Part shown: positions 28,353-37,922 of the stretch, piece by piece
Layout of the letters: each line of letters opens with the position of its first letter
How positions within the stretch are numbered: position 1 is the first letter of the stretch
Origin: DASSKP01 sp035695045
GTDB lineage: Bacteria > Actinomycetota > Actinomycetes > JAFAQI01
Length of the DNA: 64,000 bases
Assembly (NCBI GenBank): GCA_035695045.1
Contig: DASSEX010000049.1
Span: 1-64,000, forward strand
Direction: 5' to 3'
Notes under the pieces: model-generated
Told to the model about the DNA's origin: nothing
Database searches by the model: none
What the model saw: only the letters and a program-made list of their open reading frames with translations
Made by a program: the position numbers and the translations under genes

Positions 28353-29012
28353 GTGACCGAGACCTACACCGGAGACGTCAAGGTCGGCGGCAGCAGCGAC
28401 ACCCGGAACACCGGGCCGCTGTCCATCACGAAGGTCGCCGTCGGGCCGATGGACAACAACGCCTACTTCCTCCGCTGCACCGCCAGCGGGGAGGTCCTGC
28501 TGATCGACGCCGCCAACGAGCCCGACCGGCTGCTACGCGAGCTCGGCGACGACCGTCTCGGCCGGGTCGTCACGACGCACCAGCACTTCGACCACTGGCA
28601 GGCGCTTCCGGAGATCTTCGCGGCGACGGGTGCTCCGGTCGCGGCGCACCCGGCGGACGCCGGGGAGCTCCCGATCGAGGCGGTCGAGCCGCTCGAGGAC
28701 GGCGACACCGTCCGGGTCGGCGAGTGCGAGCTGGCGGTCATCCACCTCGTCGGGCACACGCCCGGGTCGATCGCCCTGCTCTACCGCGGCCCGGACCGAC
28801 CGCACCTGTTCACCGGCGACAGCCTCTTTCCCGGCGGGGTGGGCAACACCTTCGGCTCGAAGGAGAACTTCGAGACCCTGATCGACGACGTCGAGCACAA
28901 GCTGTTCGACAAGCTTCCCGACGACACCTGGGTCTATCCGGGCCACGGCAAGGACACGACGCTCGGCGCGGAACGCCCGAGCCTCCCGGAGTGGCGAGCC
29001 CGCGGCTGGTAG
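28353..29012 (+). CDS. Metallo-beta-lactamase-fold hydrolase (glyoxalase II-like)
   Basis: The 219-residue cytosolic protein has the zinc motif THQHFDH (H76, H78, D80, H81), GHTPGSIALLY and GDSLFPGG further along, and a C-terminal YPGHGKDTT. This is the compact glyoxalase II-like subfamily that is usually the divergent neighbour of uvrA in actinobacteria. The substrate is not known; thiol-ester or persulfide hydrolysis is plausible. GTG at 28353 has only a weak ribosome-binding sequence. Confidence 0.85.
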   Translation: MTETYTGDVKVGGSSDTRNTGPLSITKVAVGPMDNNAYFLRCTASGEVLLIDAANEPDRLLRELGDDRLGRVVTTHQHFDHWQALPEIFAATGAPVAAHPADAGELPIEAVEPLEDGDTVRVGECELAVIHLVGHTPGSIALLYRGPDRPHLFTGDSLFPGGVGNTFGSKENFETLIDDVEHKLFDKLPDDTWVYPGHGKDTTLGAERPSLPEWRARGW

Positions 29013-29173
29013 GTCCGTCCCCGAAGTCCTCAGCGGCCCGCCGATGAACACCGGCCCACCAAGATCGTTGCGGTGACTGCGGGTCAACAGGGCGGGTTCC
29101 GACCTGCTCATGCCGCAATGATCAAGGAATGACGTCGACAGGAGTGTCGCGGCCACGCCTGGGGAGCCGACCG

Positions 29174-29219
29174 GCAATCGCCTGCTGATCGCGTTCTCTC
29201 GCGATCAGCAGGCGATTGC
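29174..29219. terminator. Strong 20-bp-stem hairpin terminator between convergent genes
   Basis: Perfect 20-nt arms (GCAATCGCCTGC... and its complement) enclose a 6-nt loop TTCTCT. It lies between the stop of the metallo-hydrolase gene (29012) and the stop of the convergent propeller gene (29226). No T tract follows. Nothing else was identified in the 213-bp interval. Confidence 0.8.
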
Positions 29220-29225
29220 TCCGCG

Positions 29226-32156
29226 TCAGGGCAGCGGAAGCGTCCAGGCCCCGCGACCATGGGTTGCGGCGATGAGCTGGTTGCCCGCGAGCGTCAGGCC
29301 GTAGACCGTGCTGATCGGGAATCCCGTCCCGGCCGCCGACCAGGCGTCGCCGCCCGAGCTCGGCGCCGTGATGACGCCGAAGTCCGTCGAGGCGTAGAGC
29401 TCGTCGTTGGTGGCGTCGTACGCGATTCCGGTCACCGGCATGTCACCGATGGACTGGCTGTCACCCGGCGTCCCCGAGATGTCCTTCGCCGTCGCGGTCC
29501 CCGTCGCCGGGTCGTAGGTCACGTCGTAGACGTGGCCGCCGGCCGCGTAGGCGGAGTAGCCCGAGTAGGAGATGAACGCGTGGTACGGGTTCCCGGGGTC
29601 GACCGCGATGCCGCTCACGAACCGGCCGGGCAGGATGTGCGTCGTCGACGTGCTGCCGTCGATCCGGGTGAACGTGACGGCCTTCGCATCAGCCGTCGCG
29701 TTGGTGGAGACGAACACCCTGCCGATCCGGGTGGCCGCCCACATGACGGACGAGTCGGTGGGCGCCGTCGAGATCGCGACGACGTAGTGACCCGCACGAT
29801 CCCCGAACGAGCTGCTGGTCAGGTTCTGGCCGATGGGCTCGAAGTCACCACAGGTCGCCGTCGGGTTGAACCGTGACGGGTCGGTCTCGCTGCAGTTCGC
29901 ATCGAGATAGGCGTAGTCGCCACCGTCGTCCTCGGTCCGCCACACGTGCTGCAGACCCTCGTAGATCCAGCCGGGGTTGTTCGGGTCGTTCACGAACGGC
30001 ACGTAGAACGACGCGGCCTCGCCACTGCTGTCCTGCTTCTGGCTGACGTAGTCCCAGTGGTTCGGGTTGAGGCCTGCGCCGTAAACGTCACCAGCCGGGA
30101 ACGCGTTCACGTCGGCGTACGACGAGTAGTAGGTGTGGAAGTGCACGTTCGAGTTCCCACTGTCCGTCGCCGACTGGCCGCCGTCGCCACCGACCGACTC
30201 GAAGCCGCTCTCCCCTGGACCGAACGCCCAGGTGCCGTTGTCCTGGGTGCCGCCCAGATAGTGCGTCTCGCCACCGGACTGGTATGTCGAGATGCTCTGG
30301 AACTGCAGAGTCGGCAAGCCTTGGCTCAGCTCCGCGATGTGCTGCGGCGTCGCCTTCAGCCACCGCTGGCAGTCGAGCAGGTCGTAGCCCCGGAGGCCCC
30401 GCTCGGCGCACTGCGACGTCTGGTCGACCGCGGCTGCGTCGTCCACGCGAAGAACGCCGCCGTCATTGACCTCGAAGAACTGGTTGGCCCGTCCGGGCAC
30501 GAATGCGAGCCCGTGCTCGTCCGGGTGCATGCCGATGCCGGCGGCGTCCTCGGTCATGTCCGTGAAGTCACGGCCCGCATTGCTCGAGCGCATGACGGCG
30601 CGGCCGTTCGACCGTGGCGGCACGGTGCCGTAGATCTCGTCGTAGTTCATCGAGCCGCCGATGTAGACGATGTCCGGGTGTCCCGGCGGGGTGACGACGA
30701 ACATGTCGTAGCCGCACTGCGACTCACAGAAGTTGTAGGAGTCGAAGCCCTCCTGCCCGTTGCCCGGGTTGGACAGCTGGATCCACCCGCCGTTGCCGTT
30801 GGCGTTGGTCAGCTGGTTGGCCGGACGGTCGGCGTTGTCGGTCCGCCACACCCAGGACCAGCCCTTGTCGTCGTTCTCGTCGCCGGCGTAGATCCGGGTC
30901 TTCCCGTTCTTCACCGTGAGCGCGAACTCGGTGCGGTCACCGAAGGTGTCCTTCGGGTTGGAGGTCGCGAACACGTGCCGGAAGGCAGTGGTGCCGTCCA
31001 GCCGCGCAGAACTGCGCCAGATCCCGTAGCCGAAGAGCGAGGCGTAGACAGTGTTGTCGTCCTTCGGGTCGAGCTCGATGTGGTTGACCCCGCCCTGGAA
31101 CCAGTCACTGCCTGTCCCGGCACCGGGGTTCACGGGACTTCCCGGCTTCGAGAAGATCGGCGTGAACGACGACTCACCGAGCTGCGGCCGCATCCGGTAG
31201 AGGCCCAGTGGCGCTGCGTCCGGGGGCGTGCGGCGGCCGCCATTGACGGACGACGACCCGTGGCGGGCGACGTCGGTGCCCATGTAGACCGTCCCGTCGG
31301 ACGCGACGGCGATCGCGCCGACCGAGCGGTCGCGGGCGGTCACGTTGCTGTCACCGACGAGCGACCAGCTGGTGCCGCCGTTGACCGTCTTGTAGAGACC
31401 GACACCTGCCTCGGAGTCACCGGAGCCGTTGGGCTCGCCAGTGCCGGCGTACAGCGTGTCGTTGGCCACGTCGTAGAAGAGTGAGCCGATGGCACCGGAG
31501 GGAATGCCCGCAGACACGAACGTCCAGCTCGCCGAGTCGCTCAGCCCGTCCGTCGTCTTCCAGACTCCGCCTCCGGCGGTGCCGATGTAGACGGTGCAGC
31601 TGCCGTCCGTGCATCCGGGGGTGACGACGACGGATGTCGTGCGCCCGGAGTTCGTCGTTGCCACGCCGTTCTGCGTCGACGGACCGGGCACGTTGTTGGT
31701 CTCAGGGCCGAGATAGCTCCAGGCTGCCGTGCTCGCGGCGCTGTTCAACGTGCTGGCCGTCAGCGAGGTCGTGCCGCTGGCGCCGGTCGTCCCGCCGCCG
31801 CGGGACGTGTGCTGCAGACGCAGGTACGCCGCCCGCGCCGCCCGCCGCTGCTTGTCCGCGATGGTGCTGCGTGGGTAGGCCCGGTTCTCGTACTGCTCCT
31901 GCGAAGGGCCGGAGACGCTCTCCGCGCCGTTCTCCAACTTCTCCTTGATGAACGCGAGCGGGAGGTGACGGTGCATCAGCGCCGCCTCCGGGTGCTCGAG
32001 CGCGAAGTTGGCGAGGCTCTCGCGGGCGGCCGATGACGGGGCCAGGCCCCTCACGTGCGGTGCGGCGACGTTGGCAGATGCGGCCAGGAGAGCGCTGACG
32101 AACGTCACTCCCCCGATGCTCAGCGCGACCTTGCGCTGGGTGCGTGAAACGGTCAT
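29226..32156 (-). CDS. Secreted BNR/Vps10-type beta-propeller protein
   Basis: The 976-residue protein has a signal sequence (MTVSRTQRKVALSIGGVTFV...), followed by a Ser/Thr/Gly-rich linker near residue 130. A large sialidase-like propeller follows, with BNR Asp-boxes and related repeats such as GGGVWKTTDGLSDSASW, GLYKTVNGGTSWSLVGDSN, VWRTEDDGGDYAYLD and VMRSSNAGRDFTDM. The C-terminus ends in a last blade (ATHGRGAWTLPLP) typical of such proteins. No catalytic sialidase triad is evident. AGGAG stands upstream of the ATG at 32156; a longer open frame extends upstream without homology. An extracellular binding or glycan-related role is the best guess. Confidence 0.82.
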   Translation of the reverse strand: MTVSRTQRKVALSIGGVTFVSALLAASANVAAPHVRGLAPSSAARESLANFALEHPEAALMHRHLPLAFIKEKLENGAESVSGPSQEQYENRAYPRSTIADKQRRAARAAYLRLQHTSRGGGTTGASGTTSLTASTLNSAASTAAWSYLGPETNNVPGPSTQNGVATTNSGRTTSVVVTPGCTDGSCTVYIGTAGGGVWKTTDGLSDSASWTFVSAGIPSGAIGSLFYDVANDTLYAGTGEPNGSGDSEAGVGLYKTVNGGTSWSLVGDSNVTARDRSVGAIAVASDGTVYMGTDVARHGSSSVNGGRRTPPDAAPLGLYRMRPQLGESSFTPIFSKPGSPVNPGAGTGSDWFQGGVNHIELDPKDDNTVYASLFGYGIWRSSARLDGTTAFRHVFATSNPKDTFGDRTEFALTVKNGKTRIYAGDENDDKGWSWVWRTDNADRPANQLTNANGNGGWIQLSNPGNGQEGFDSYNFCESQCGYDMFVVTPPGHPDIVYIGGSMNYDEIYGTVPPRSNGRAVMRSSNAGRDFTDMTEDAAGIGMHPDEHGLAFVPGRANQFFEVNDGGVLRVDDAAAVDQTSQCAERGLRGYDLLDCQRWLKATPQHIAELSQGLPTLQFQSISTYQSGGETHYLGGTQDNGTWAFGPGESGFESVGGDGGQSATDSGNSNVHFHTYYSSYADVNAFPAGDVYGAGLNPNHWDYVSQKQDSSGEAASFYVPFVNDPNNPGWIYEGLQHVWRTEDDGGDYAYLDANCSETDPSRFNPTATCGDFEPIGQNLTSSSFGDRAGHYVVAISTAPTDSSVMWAATRIGRVFVSTNATADAKAVTFTRIDGSTSTTHILPGRFVSGIAVDPGNPYHAFISYSGYSAYAAGGHVYDVTYDPATGTATAKDISGTPGDSQSIGDMPVTGIAYDATNDELYASTDFGVITAPSSGGDAWSAAGTGFPISTVYGLTLAGNQLIAATHGRGAWTLPLP

Positions 32157-32320
32157 CTCGGCTCCTGTGGGCGGGATCCTGATCCGCGCAACGTACGTCC
32201 AAGATCGAGCCGACGTGAGCGGCTTCGCGAGAAATAGTCCGGTGGAGTGGTGCCTGCACCACAAGTTGCGACGTCGCCGGCGACACGTTCCTGTCGGTTT
32301 ACGCCGTCATGCAGGGATTG

Positions 32321-34300
32321 TCACCAGTGCACGCCGGGAAGCAGTCGGGCCATCGCCTTCGCTCCGCGGCTCAACGACACCTGGTCGTCACCACCGGCCG
32401 CCTTCGAGTCAGGGAAGACGCGGTAGGCGACGTGCAGCACTGCGTCGACGAGCTTCGGCGCCACGGCGTACGACACCTCACCGAAGGTGCCGAGCCGTGT
32501 ACTGACCCGCTTCGGCCGCTCGGTGAGTGCGCGGAGCACGAGGTCCGCGGCGTCGTTCGGCGACAGCGTCGGGAACGCGTCGTAGATGCGCGTCGGACGG
32601 ATCATCGGAGTCCGGACGAGCGGCATGTGAATCGTCGTGAACGTCACGCCCTCGCCGAAGGTCTCGGATGCCACGACCCGGCTGAACGAGTCGAGCGCCG
32701 CCTTCGAGGCGACGTACGCCGCGAACCGCGGTGGCGCGGTCTGCACGCCGATCGACGAGACGTTGACGATGTGGCCGAACTGCCGCTCGGTCATGTGAGG
32801 CAGCAGCGACAGGATCATCCGGACGGCGGCGAAGTAGTTGAGGTCGATCGTGCGCTCGAAGTCGTGCATACGGTCGTAGGAGAGCTGGATCGAGCGGCGG
32901 ATGGAACGGCCGGCATTGTTGACGAGGAAGTCGATGCCGTCCGGATGATCGGCGATCATCTGCTTGACGGTTGCCGCGACCGCCTCCTCATCGGTGATGT
33001 CGCACGGGTAGACGTGCGCTGCTCCGCCGGCTGCTTCGATCTCCGCACGCACCTCCTCCAGCTTGTCGGCGCTGCGCGCGACGAGTAGAGGTACGCCGCC
33101 GGCCCGAGCGACAGCGAGCGCGGTCGCCTTGCCGATGCCCGACGAAGCGCCGGTGATGACGACCGTCCGCCCGGCGATGGCACCGCCGGGGCGTGCACGG
33201 CGCGCGCGCAACGGATCGAGGTTGCGACTCCAGTAGCTCCACAGCACGTCGGCGTAGCGCTCCAGTGGCGGCACCACGATGCCGGTGCCGTTGAGGAGCT
33301 GCTGCGTGCGCGCCGCGTCGAAGACCGGACGGAAGGTGGCGTGTGGGATGACCTCCGGAGGGATGCCGAGCCGGTCCAGCGCGAACCCTGCCACCTCTGT
33401 CGCGCCGGGCAGCAGACCGAGAACCGCTTGACCGGCGGCGACGACAGGCGACACCACGCGCCGGTCGATCGGCAGCGAGACCGTCGGAGCGCCGGCCGCC
33501 CGGGCGAACGCATTGACGACGTCGAGCAATCGCTGCGGCTTCGGAGACACGAGATGGAACGCATGTCCGTCGAGGCCGTCGCGATGCATCAGCTCGACCA
33601 TCGCCGCCGCGACGAAGTCGACGGGGACGACGTTGGTGTCGCCGAGGTCGGGCGCGACGAGCGGCAGCTGCGTGGGCAGCTCCGCGAGCATCGCGAGGGT
33701 CGGGAAGAAGTAGTAGGGTCCGTCGACCTTGTCCATCTCGCCGTTGCGCGAATGCCCCACGACGATCGCCGGCCGGTAGACACGCCAGGGCACATCGGAC
33801 TGGGCGCGCACCAGTCGCTCTGCCTCGAACTTCGTCCGGTGGTAGGGCGACGGCAGCCGCTGGCCTTCGTCGAACATCGACTCGGTGAAGCGTCCCTCGT
33901 AGTCACCGGCGACGGCGACGGATGACACGTGGTGGAAGCATCCCGCGCGTAGATCGGCCGCAGCGGCGAGCGCCTCCTGCGTGCCGCCGATGTTGACGCG
34001 TCGGTCGGTCTCCTCGTCGGCGGTCATGTCGTAGAGCGCCGCGAGGTGCACGACATGGTCGACGTGGCCGCGCAGTCGGTCGCGGTCCTCACTCGACAGC
34101 CCGAGCAGCGGGTCGGTCAGGTCCCCTACGACCGGCACGAGGGTGCCTGCCTGCGGCCAGGTCGCCGTCAATGCATCGAGCTTGGCCAGCGACTGGCGCC
34201 GTACGAGGAGGAGGACCTCCGCGTCCGGACGCGCGAGGAGACGTTCCACGACGTGGCGGCCGACGAAGCCGGTGCCACCCGTCACGAGGTAGGTCGTCAC
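32321..34300 (-). CDS. Two-domain SDR protein (fatty acyl-CoA reductase-like fusion)
   Basis: The 659-residue protein begins with an extended SDR/NAD-binding-4 domain (TYLVTGGTGFVGRHVVERLL, catalytic YHRTK near 155) and ends with a classic SDR domain (VVITGASSGIGKATALAVA near 385, NNAGRS, active-site YVASK). This order resembles the mycobacterial AcrA1-type acyl-CoA reductases that reduce long-chain acyl-CoA to aldehyde or alcohol. GTG at 34300 is the first codon of the Rossmann strand; a TTG seven codons upstream is an alternative, and neither has a strong ribosome site. The substrate is inferred from family resemblance only. Confidence 0.82.
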   Translation of the reverse strand: MTTYLVTGGTGFVGRHVVERLLARPDAEVLLLVRRQSLAKLDALTATWPQAGTLVPVVGDLTDPLLGLSSEDRDRLRGHVDHVVHLAALYDMTADEETDRRVNIGGTQEALAAAADLRAGCFHHVSSVAVAGDYEGRFTESMFDEGQRLPSPYHRTKFEAERLVRAQSDVPWRVYRPAIVVGHSRNGEMDKVDGPYYFFPTLAMLAELPTQLPLVAPDLGDTNVVPVDFVAAAMVELMHRDGLDGHAFHLVSPKPQRLLDVVNAFARAAGAPTVSLPIDRRVVSPVVAAGQAVLGLLPGATEVAGFALDRLGIPPEVIPHATFRPVFDAARTQQLLNGTGIVVPPLERYADVLWSYWSRNLDPLRARRARPGGAIAGRTVVITGASSGIGKATALAVARAGGVPLLVARSADKLEEVRAEIEAAGGAAHVYPCDITDEEAVAATVKQMIADHPDGIDFLVNNAGRSIRRSIQLSYDRMHDFERTIDLNYFAAVRMILSLLPHMTERQFGHIVNVSSIGVQTAPPRFAAYVASKAALDSFSRVVASETFGEGVTFTTIHMPLVRTPMIRPTRIYDAFPTLSPNDAADLVLRALTERPKRVSTRLGTFGEVSYAVAPKLVDAVLHVAYRVFPDSKAAGGDDQVSLSRGAKAMARLLPGVHW

Positions 34301-34359
34301 ACCGTGAAGTCTGCCGCGCAATGCGGCTGGGCGAAACGCCGGTTCGAACCCGGAGACGC

Positions 34360-34394
34360 CGAACGGCGCCGCCCGGTGAGGGCGACGCCGTTCG
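34360..34394 (-). terminator. Hairpin terminator after the repeat-protein gene
   Basis: CGAACGGCG-c-CGCCC and GGGCG-a-CGCCGTTCG pair with one mismatch around the loop GGTGA. The hairpin begins 11 nt past the stop at 34405 and closes the sugar-transport operon. Confidence 0.7.
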
Positions 34395-34404
34395 AGCTCA
34401 GGGG

Positions 34405-36765
34405 TCAGGCGGAGACGCGCTGCCTGCCCAGTGCCATGCCCGCACCCAGGCCGATCGCCAGGGCGATCACCCCGCCGATCGCGATCAGCGCCGCGTTGCG
34501 GCCGGTGTGGCTGCTGCCACTGCTCGTCGTGCTGGCGGCGAGCGAGATGGCGCCCGGCTGAGCCAGGACGTACGACGTCCCGGTACCACCCGGAGCCTGC
34601 GTGCCAAGCCCGGTAGCGGCGTTGAGCACGGCGATCTGCTGGTGGGCGTTCTGCGAGGCCTGCGTCAGCTGGTCCTGCAGCGGACCGGTGGCGCCGGAGA
34701 GCACCTGGCTGATGCCGTCCTTCACCTGCTGCTCGCCCGGCACGACCTGTCCGAGACCGGATGCGATCTGACCGGCACCGTCGACGGCCTGCGGGAACTG
34801 CTTGGCGCCATCGCGCAGACCGCTCGCGAGCTTGGCGAGGCCGTCGCGGATCTGGGTGCTTCCGTTGAGTGCGTCGCCGGAGCCGGCGTACAGCTTGCGC
34901 GACCCGGCCAGCGCCTTGCCACTGCCCGCGTAGAGCTCCTTGGAGCCCGCCAGCGCCTTCGCGGAGCCGGCGCTCAGCTGCTGCGCCCCATCGAGAGCTC
35001 CCGCCGATCCGTCCCGGAGTGCCACCGCGCCTGGGGCAGCGATGTCAGCACCGACACGCAGTGCATGCACACCGGCGAGCGCCGCGGGCAGGCCAGTCGG
35101 ATTGTTCACGTCGAGCGCTGTGTCGAGGCCTGCACCGATTTGCAGGAGAATCTGCTTGATGCCGCCAGGATCCGTCCCCGCAGCCGGGTGGGAAATCGCC
35201 GCCTCGAGACTCTGCACGCCGAGAACGAGCGCGGGCAGGGTATTCGGGTTCGCCACCGACGGCGGCTGAAGCGACGCGTGCAGAGCGGTCTGAGCGCCTT
35301 CCAGCTGCAACGCCACCCCCGGGGTGGTCGCATCGCCGACGAGGATCGCCTTTGTCAGCGGGTCGACGCCCGGCAACGCCGGCAAGGCCGGGCAGCCCGC
35401 CGCCGGAGCGCCCGGACTGGCCTGGCCGTTTGCGGCCACGATGATGGTGTTCCAGCCGCAGTAGAGACCAGCGTCAAGCGTGCCCAACTGCGTGATGCCA
35501 GCACTGAGGCCCTGCTCGACGAGCGACAGCCCGTCCAGCAGGCCCGGGTGTGCCGGATCGCCCGTGGGACCCATCCCGGTGGCGAGCTGACCGATGATGC
35601 CGCGCAGCTGCGTCATCTGCGTGAGCAGCGTCGGGAGCCCCGTGTTCGGGTCGTCGAGCTGGTCGAGCCCGCCAGCAATCGCCTGCACACCGGCGGTCAG
35701 CCCCGGGTTGGCTGCGGTGCCGTCGCCCGCGAGGCCGGCGTGGATAGCGGTGAGGCCCGGAACCAGGCCCGAGGTGGGGTCACCGGTCTTGCCCGCAAGG
35801 CCCTTGTGGATCAGCCTGAGTCCCCCGGTGAGTCCGGTGGCCGGGTCGTTGGAAAGGCCGGCGTGGATGAGGGCGAGGCCGCCGGTGAGCCCGGACGTCG
35901 GGTCCGTCGACAGGCCACCGTGAATCTGAGCGAGTCCCGCCGTCAGCTGCTTCGCGCCGTCGGCGAGCTGTGTCGACCCATCCGCCGCCTGCTGGGTGCC
36001 GGTCAGCGAACCGGCCAAGCCGGCGTGCAGCTCGCTGGCGCCGGCCAGAAGCTTCGTCAGGCCGTCGAGGATCTGGCCGACACCGGAGCCGAGCTTCTTG
36101 AGGCCGTCGTTCCCGCCGCTGGCGTAGCCGGCCCAGAAGTCCTCCTGCTGGAACTCCGCGGTCTTGTCCTGCGTCTTCGCAGACAGGCCCGCGGTCGTGT
36201 TCGGGTCGACCGGAGTGGCGCGCAGCTCGGCGATCGGCTTGCCGCTACCGCCGGCGGTCAGGCTGACGTCCTGCGCCGAGCTACCCAGCGGTGTGAACAG
36301 CACCATGTTCCACAGCACGTGACGGACACCGTTCGCGCCGGTCGTGATGCTCGCGCCCGCTGCGTCGAGGTTGGTCATCGACTTCGGTACGTCGACACCG
36401 AGCTGCGCGACGAGCGGCAGCTGCAGGGACACCGTCGTGTGCCGCTCGGTGCCGGCCGTGTCGGTGTAGTGAACCGTCTGCGTCTGCGTGAAGGTGTTCT
36501 CCACGTGGTAGCTGTACGTCGACCCGGTGTGCGTGATCGTCATCTTGATCGGCAGCTGGCCGGAGAACGCGGTTGTCGCGCCGTTGGCGGCGACCTGCTG
36601 CACCGAGGTCACCGAGCCGTTGTCACCGATGGTCGCGCGAACGGTGCCACCGGTGCCGAGATCAGCGCCGAGCGCGGCACTCGGCACGATGAGCGCTGCC
36701 GAGGTGCCGAGGCAGAGGGCCAGGAGTCGCGTGGACGCCTGCCGCTTGGACATGTGGGTCTTCAT
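34405..36765 (-). CDS. Exported XXXLXXG-repeat protein with C-terminal membrane anchor, unknown function
   Basis: The 786-residue protein has a signal peptide (about 1-35), an N-terminal beta-rich region (to about 185), and a long region of XXXLXXG-type repeats of the kind found in YhgE/Pip proteins. Examples are DGSTQLADGAKQLTAGLAQI and the recurring GLxxIHxGLS pattern. A single C-terminal transmembrane helix (LIAIGGVIALAIGLGAGMAL) with a short basic tail ends the protein. Its ATG overlaps the stop of the sugar permease gene by 4 nt (ATGA), so it is translationally coupled to that operon. I do not recognise a function; a cell-surface stalk, or a scaffold linked to the transporter, fits the architecture. 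Confidence 0.8.
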   Translation of the reverse strand: MKTHMSKRQASTRLLALCLGTSAALIVPSAALGADLGTGGTVRATIGDNGSVTSVQQVAANGATTAFSGQLPIKMTITHTGSTYSYHVENTFTQTQTVHYTDTAGTERHTTVSLQLPLVAQLGVDVPKSMTNLDAAGASITTGANGVRHVLWNMVLFTPLGSSAQDVSLTAGGSGKPIAELRATPVDPNTTAGLSAKTQDKTAEFQQEDFWAGYASGGNDGLKKLGSGVGQILDGLTKLLAGASELHAGLAGSLTGTQQAADGSTQLADGAKQLTAGLAQIHGGLSTDPTSGLTGGLALIHAGLSNDPATGLTGGLRLIHKGLAGKTGDPTSGLVPGLTAIHAGLAGDGTAANPGLTAGVQAIAGGLDQLDDPNTGLPTLLTQMTQLRGIIGQLATGMGPTGDPAHPGLLDGLSLVEQGLSAGITQLGTLDAGLYCGWNTIIVAANGQASPGAPAAGCPALPALPGVDPLTKAILVGDATTPGVALQLEGAQTALHASLQPPSVANPNTLPALVLGVQSLEAAISHPAAGTDPGGIKQILLQIGAGLDTALDVNNPTGLPAALAGVHALRVGADIAAPGAVALRDGSAGALDGAQQLSAGSAKALAGSKELYAGSGKALAGSRKLYAGSGDALNGSTQIRDGLAKLASGLRDGAKQFPQAVDGAGQIASGLGQVVPGEQQVKDGISQVLSGATGPLQDQLTQASQNAHQQIAVLNAATGLGTQAPGGTGTSYVLAQPGAISLAASTTSSGSSHTGRNAALIAIGGVIALAIGLGAGMALGRQRVSA

Positions 36766-37922
36766 GACGGGTTCCTTCTCTGCTCTGCCGACGGCGCAGT
36801 TCCCGTCGCGCGCTTTGCCTTGCGTTCCTTGTTGAGCACGGCCGCCAGAGCGACCGCCAGGATCAGCGTCAGGCCGGTGAAGACCTCGTTGATCCAGTTC
36901 GCAACGCCGGCATAGGTCAGGCCGGTGATGTTGATGCCGAGGAAGAAGATCGCGACGAGCGTGCCCGCCACGTTGAGACGCCCGACCTTGAACGAGACGG
37001 CACCGAGGAAGGCCGACGCGAGAGCGGCAAGGGTGAACGTCGGGCCGATCGTCGGGTTGCCGGAGCCGGTGTTCGCGAGCAGCAGCACGCCGGCGACACC
37101 CGCGAAGGCGCCGGTCAGAGCGAACGCCGAGGTGATCGTCCGCTCGACGCGGATGCCGACGAGCTTGGCAGCGGCGCGGTTGGACCCGATCGCGTGCAGC
37201 GACCGGCCGTAGGGCGTGTGCTCGAGCAGGTAGTAGATGAGCAACGCGACGATTGCGAGCACCCAGGCGATGTCGGGGATGCCGATCATCCGCTCGCGAC
37301 CGAAGTTGATGAGCGAGCTCGGAATGCCGTTGATGATCGCCTGGCCCTGCGTGTACCAGTCGATGAAGCCGAGGATGATCGACGCCGTACCCAGCGTGAT
37401 GATGAACGGGTCGACGTGCAACGTCGTGCTGAGGAAACCGTTCATGCCGCCGACGGCGCCGCCGATCGCGACGCCGATCAGGATGCCGATGACGAGCGGC
37501 ATGTGCCAGTGCGAGTACGCCGCCGCCGTCATGACCGAGCTGAGCCCGCAGATGTTGCCGATCGACAGGTCGAAGTTGCCCGACACCAGCGTCAGCAGGA
37601 TGCCGAGCGTCAGCACACCGGTGACCGACTGGCTGGACAGGATGTTCTGCCAGCTCGCCGAGGTGTTGAACGTCCTGGAGACGTCGCCGCCCCAGAAGCT
37701 GTAGATGAGTATCGAGACGACGAGCAGGATCGGCAACGAGTAGTTGCGGACGAACAGGCCGACCGGATTCGGCCGCTTCGGCATCTCCACCGCGGCGTGC
37801 TTCGGCGCGTCAGTCGGGATGGACGAGTCGACGCTCACGATCAGGGTGTCCTCAGGCGTGCGTGGGGTGGGGACACCGTCGGTCGCGGCTCCCTCGTCGG
37901 CGCGAGAGACGGGGCGGGTCAC
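36762..37922 (-). CDS. Sugar-type ABC transporter permease (RbsC family)
   Basis: The 386-residue protein has a cytosolic N-terminal extension (about 55 residues) and roughly ten membrane helices of the BPD_transp_2 fold. The family motif VSGNFDLSIGNICGLSSV and the conserved GSNRAAAKLVGIRVER in the coupling loop are visible. The GTG at 37922 overlaps the stop of the ATPase gene (GTGA). The family imports ribose, xylose, autoinducer-2 and related compounds; the actual substrate cannot be read. The repeat-protein gene follows with a 4-nt overlap. Confidence 0.92.
   Translation of the reverse strand: MTRPVSRADEGAATDGVPTPRTPEDTLIVSVDSSIPTDAPKHAAVEMPKRPNPVGLFVRNYSLPILLVVSILIYSFWGGDVSRTFNTSASWQNILSSQSVTGVLTLGILLTLVSGNFDLSIGNICGLSSVMTAAAYSHWHMPLVIGILIGVAIGGAVGGMNGFLSTTLHVDPFIITLGTASIILGFIDWYTQGQAIINGIPSSLINFGRERMIGIPDIAWVLAIVALLIYYLLEHTPYGRSLHAIGSNRAAAKLVGIRVERTITSAFALTGAFAGVAGVLLLANTGSGNPTIGPTFTLAALASAFLGAVSFKVGRLNVAGTLVAIFFLGINITGLTYAGVANWINEVFTGLTLILAVALAAVLNKERKAKRATGTAPSAEQRRNPS

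Noticed and set aside
32273..32284. 12-bp palindrome GTCGCCGGCGAC between the propeller and SDR genes
   Set aside because: Short GC-rich palindromes are frequent in this composition, and its position fits no obvious role.
34171..36915. Long plus-strand open frame across the repeat-protein gene
   Set aside because: Its composition is only a reflection of the repetitive gene on the other strand. The latter has a signal peptide, a membrane anchor and a coupled start.
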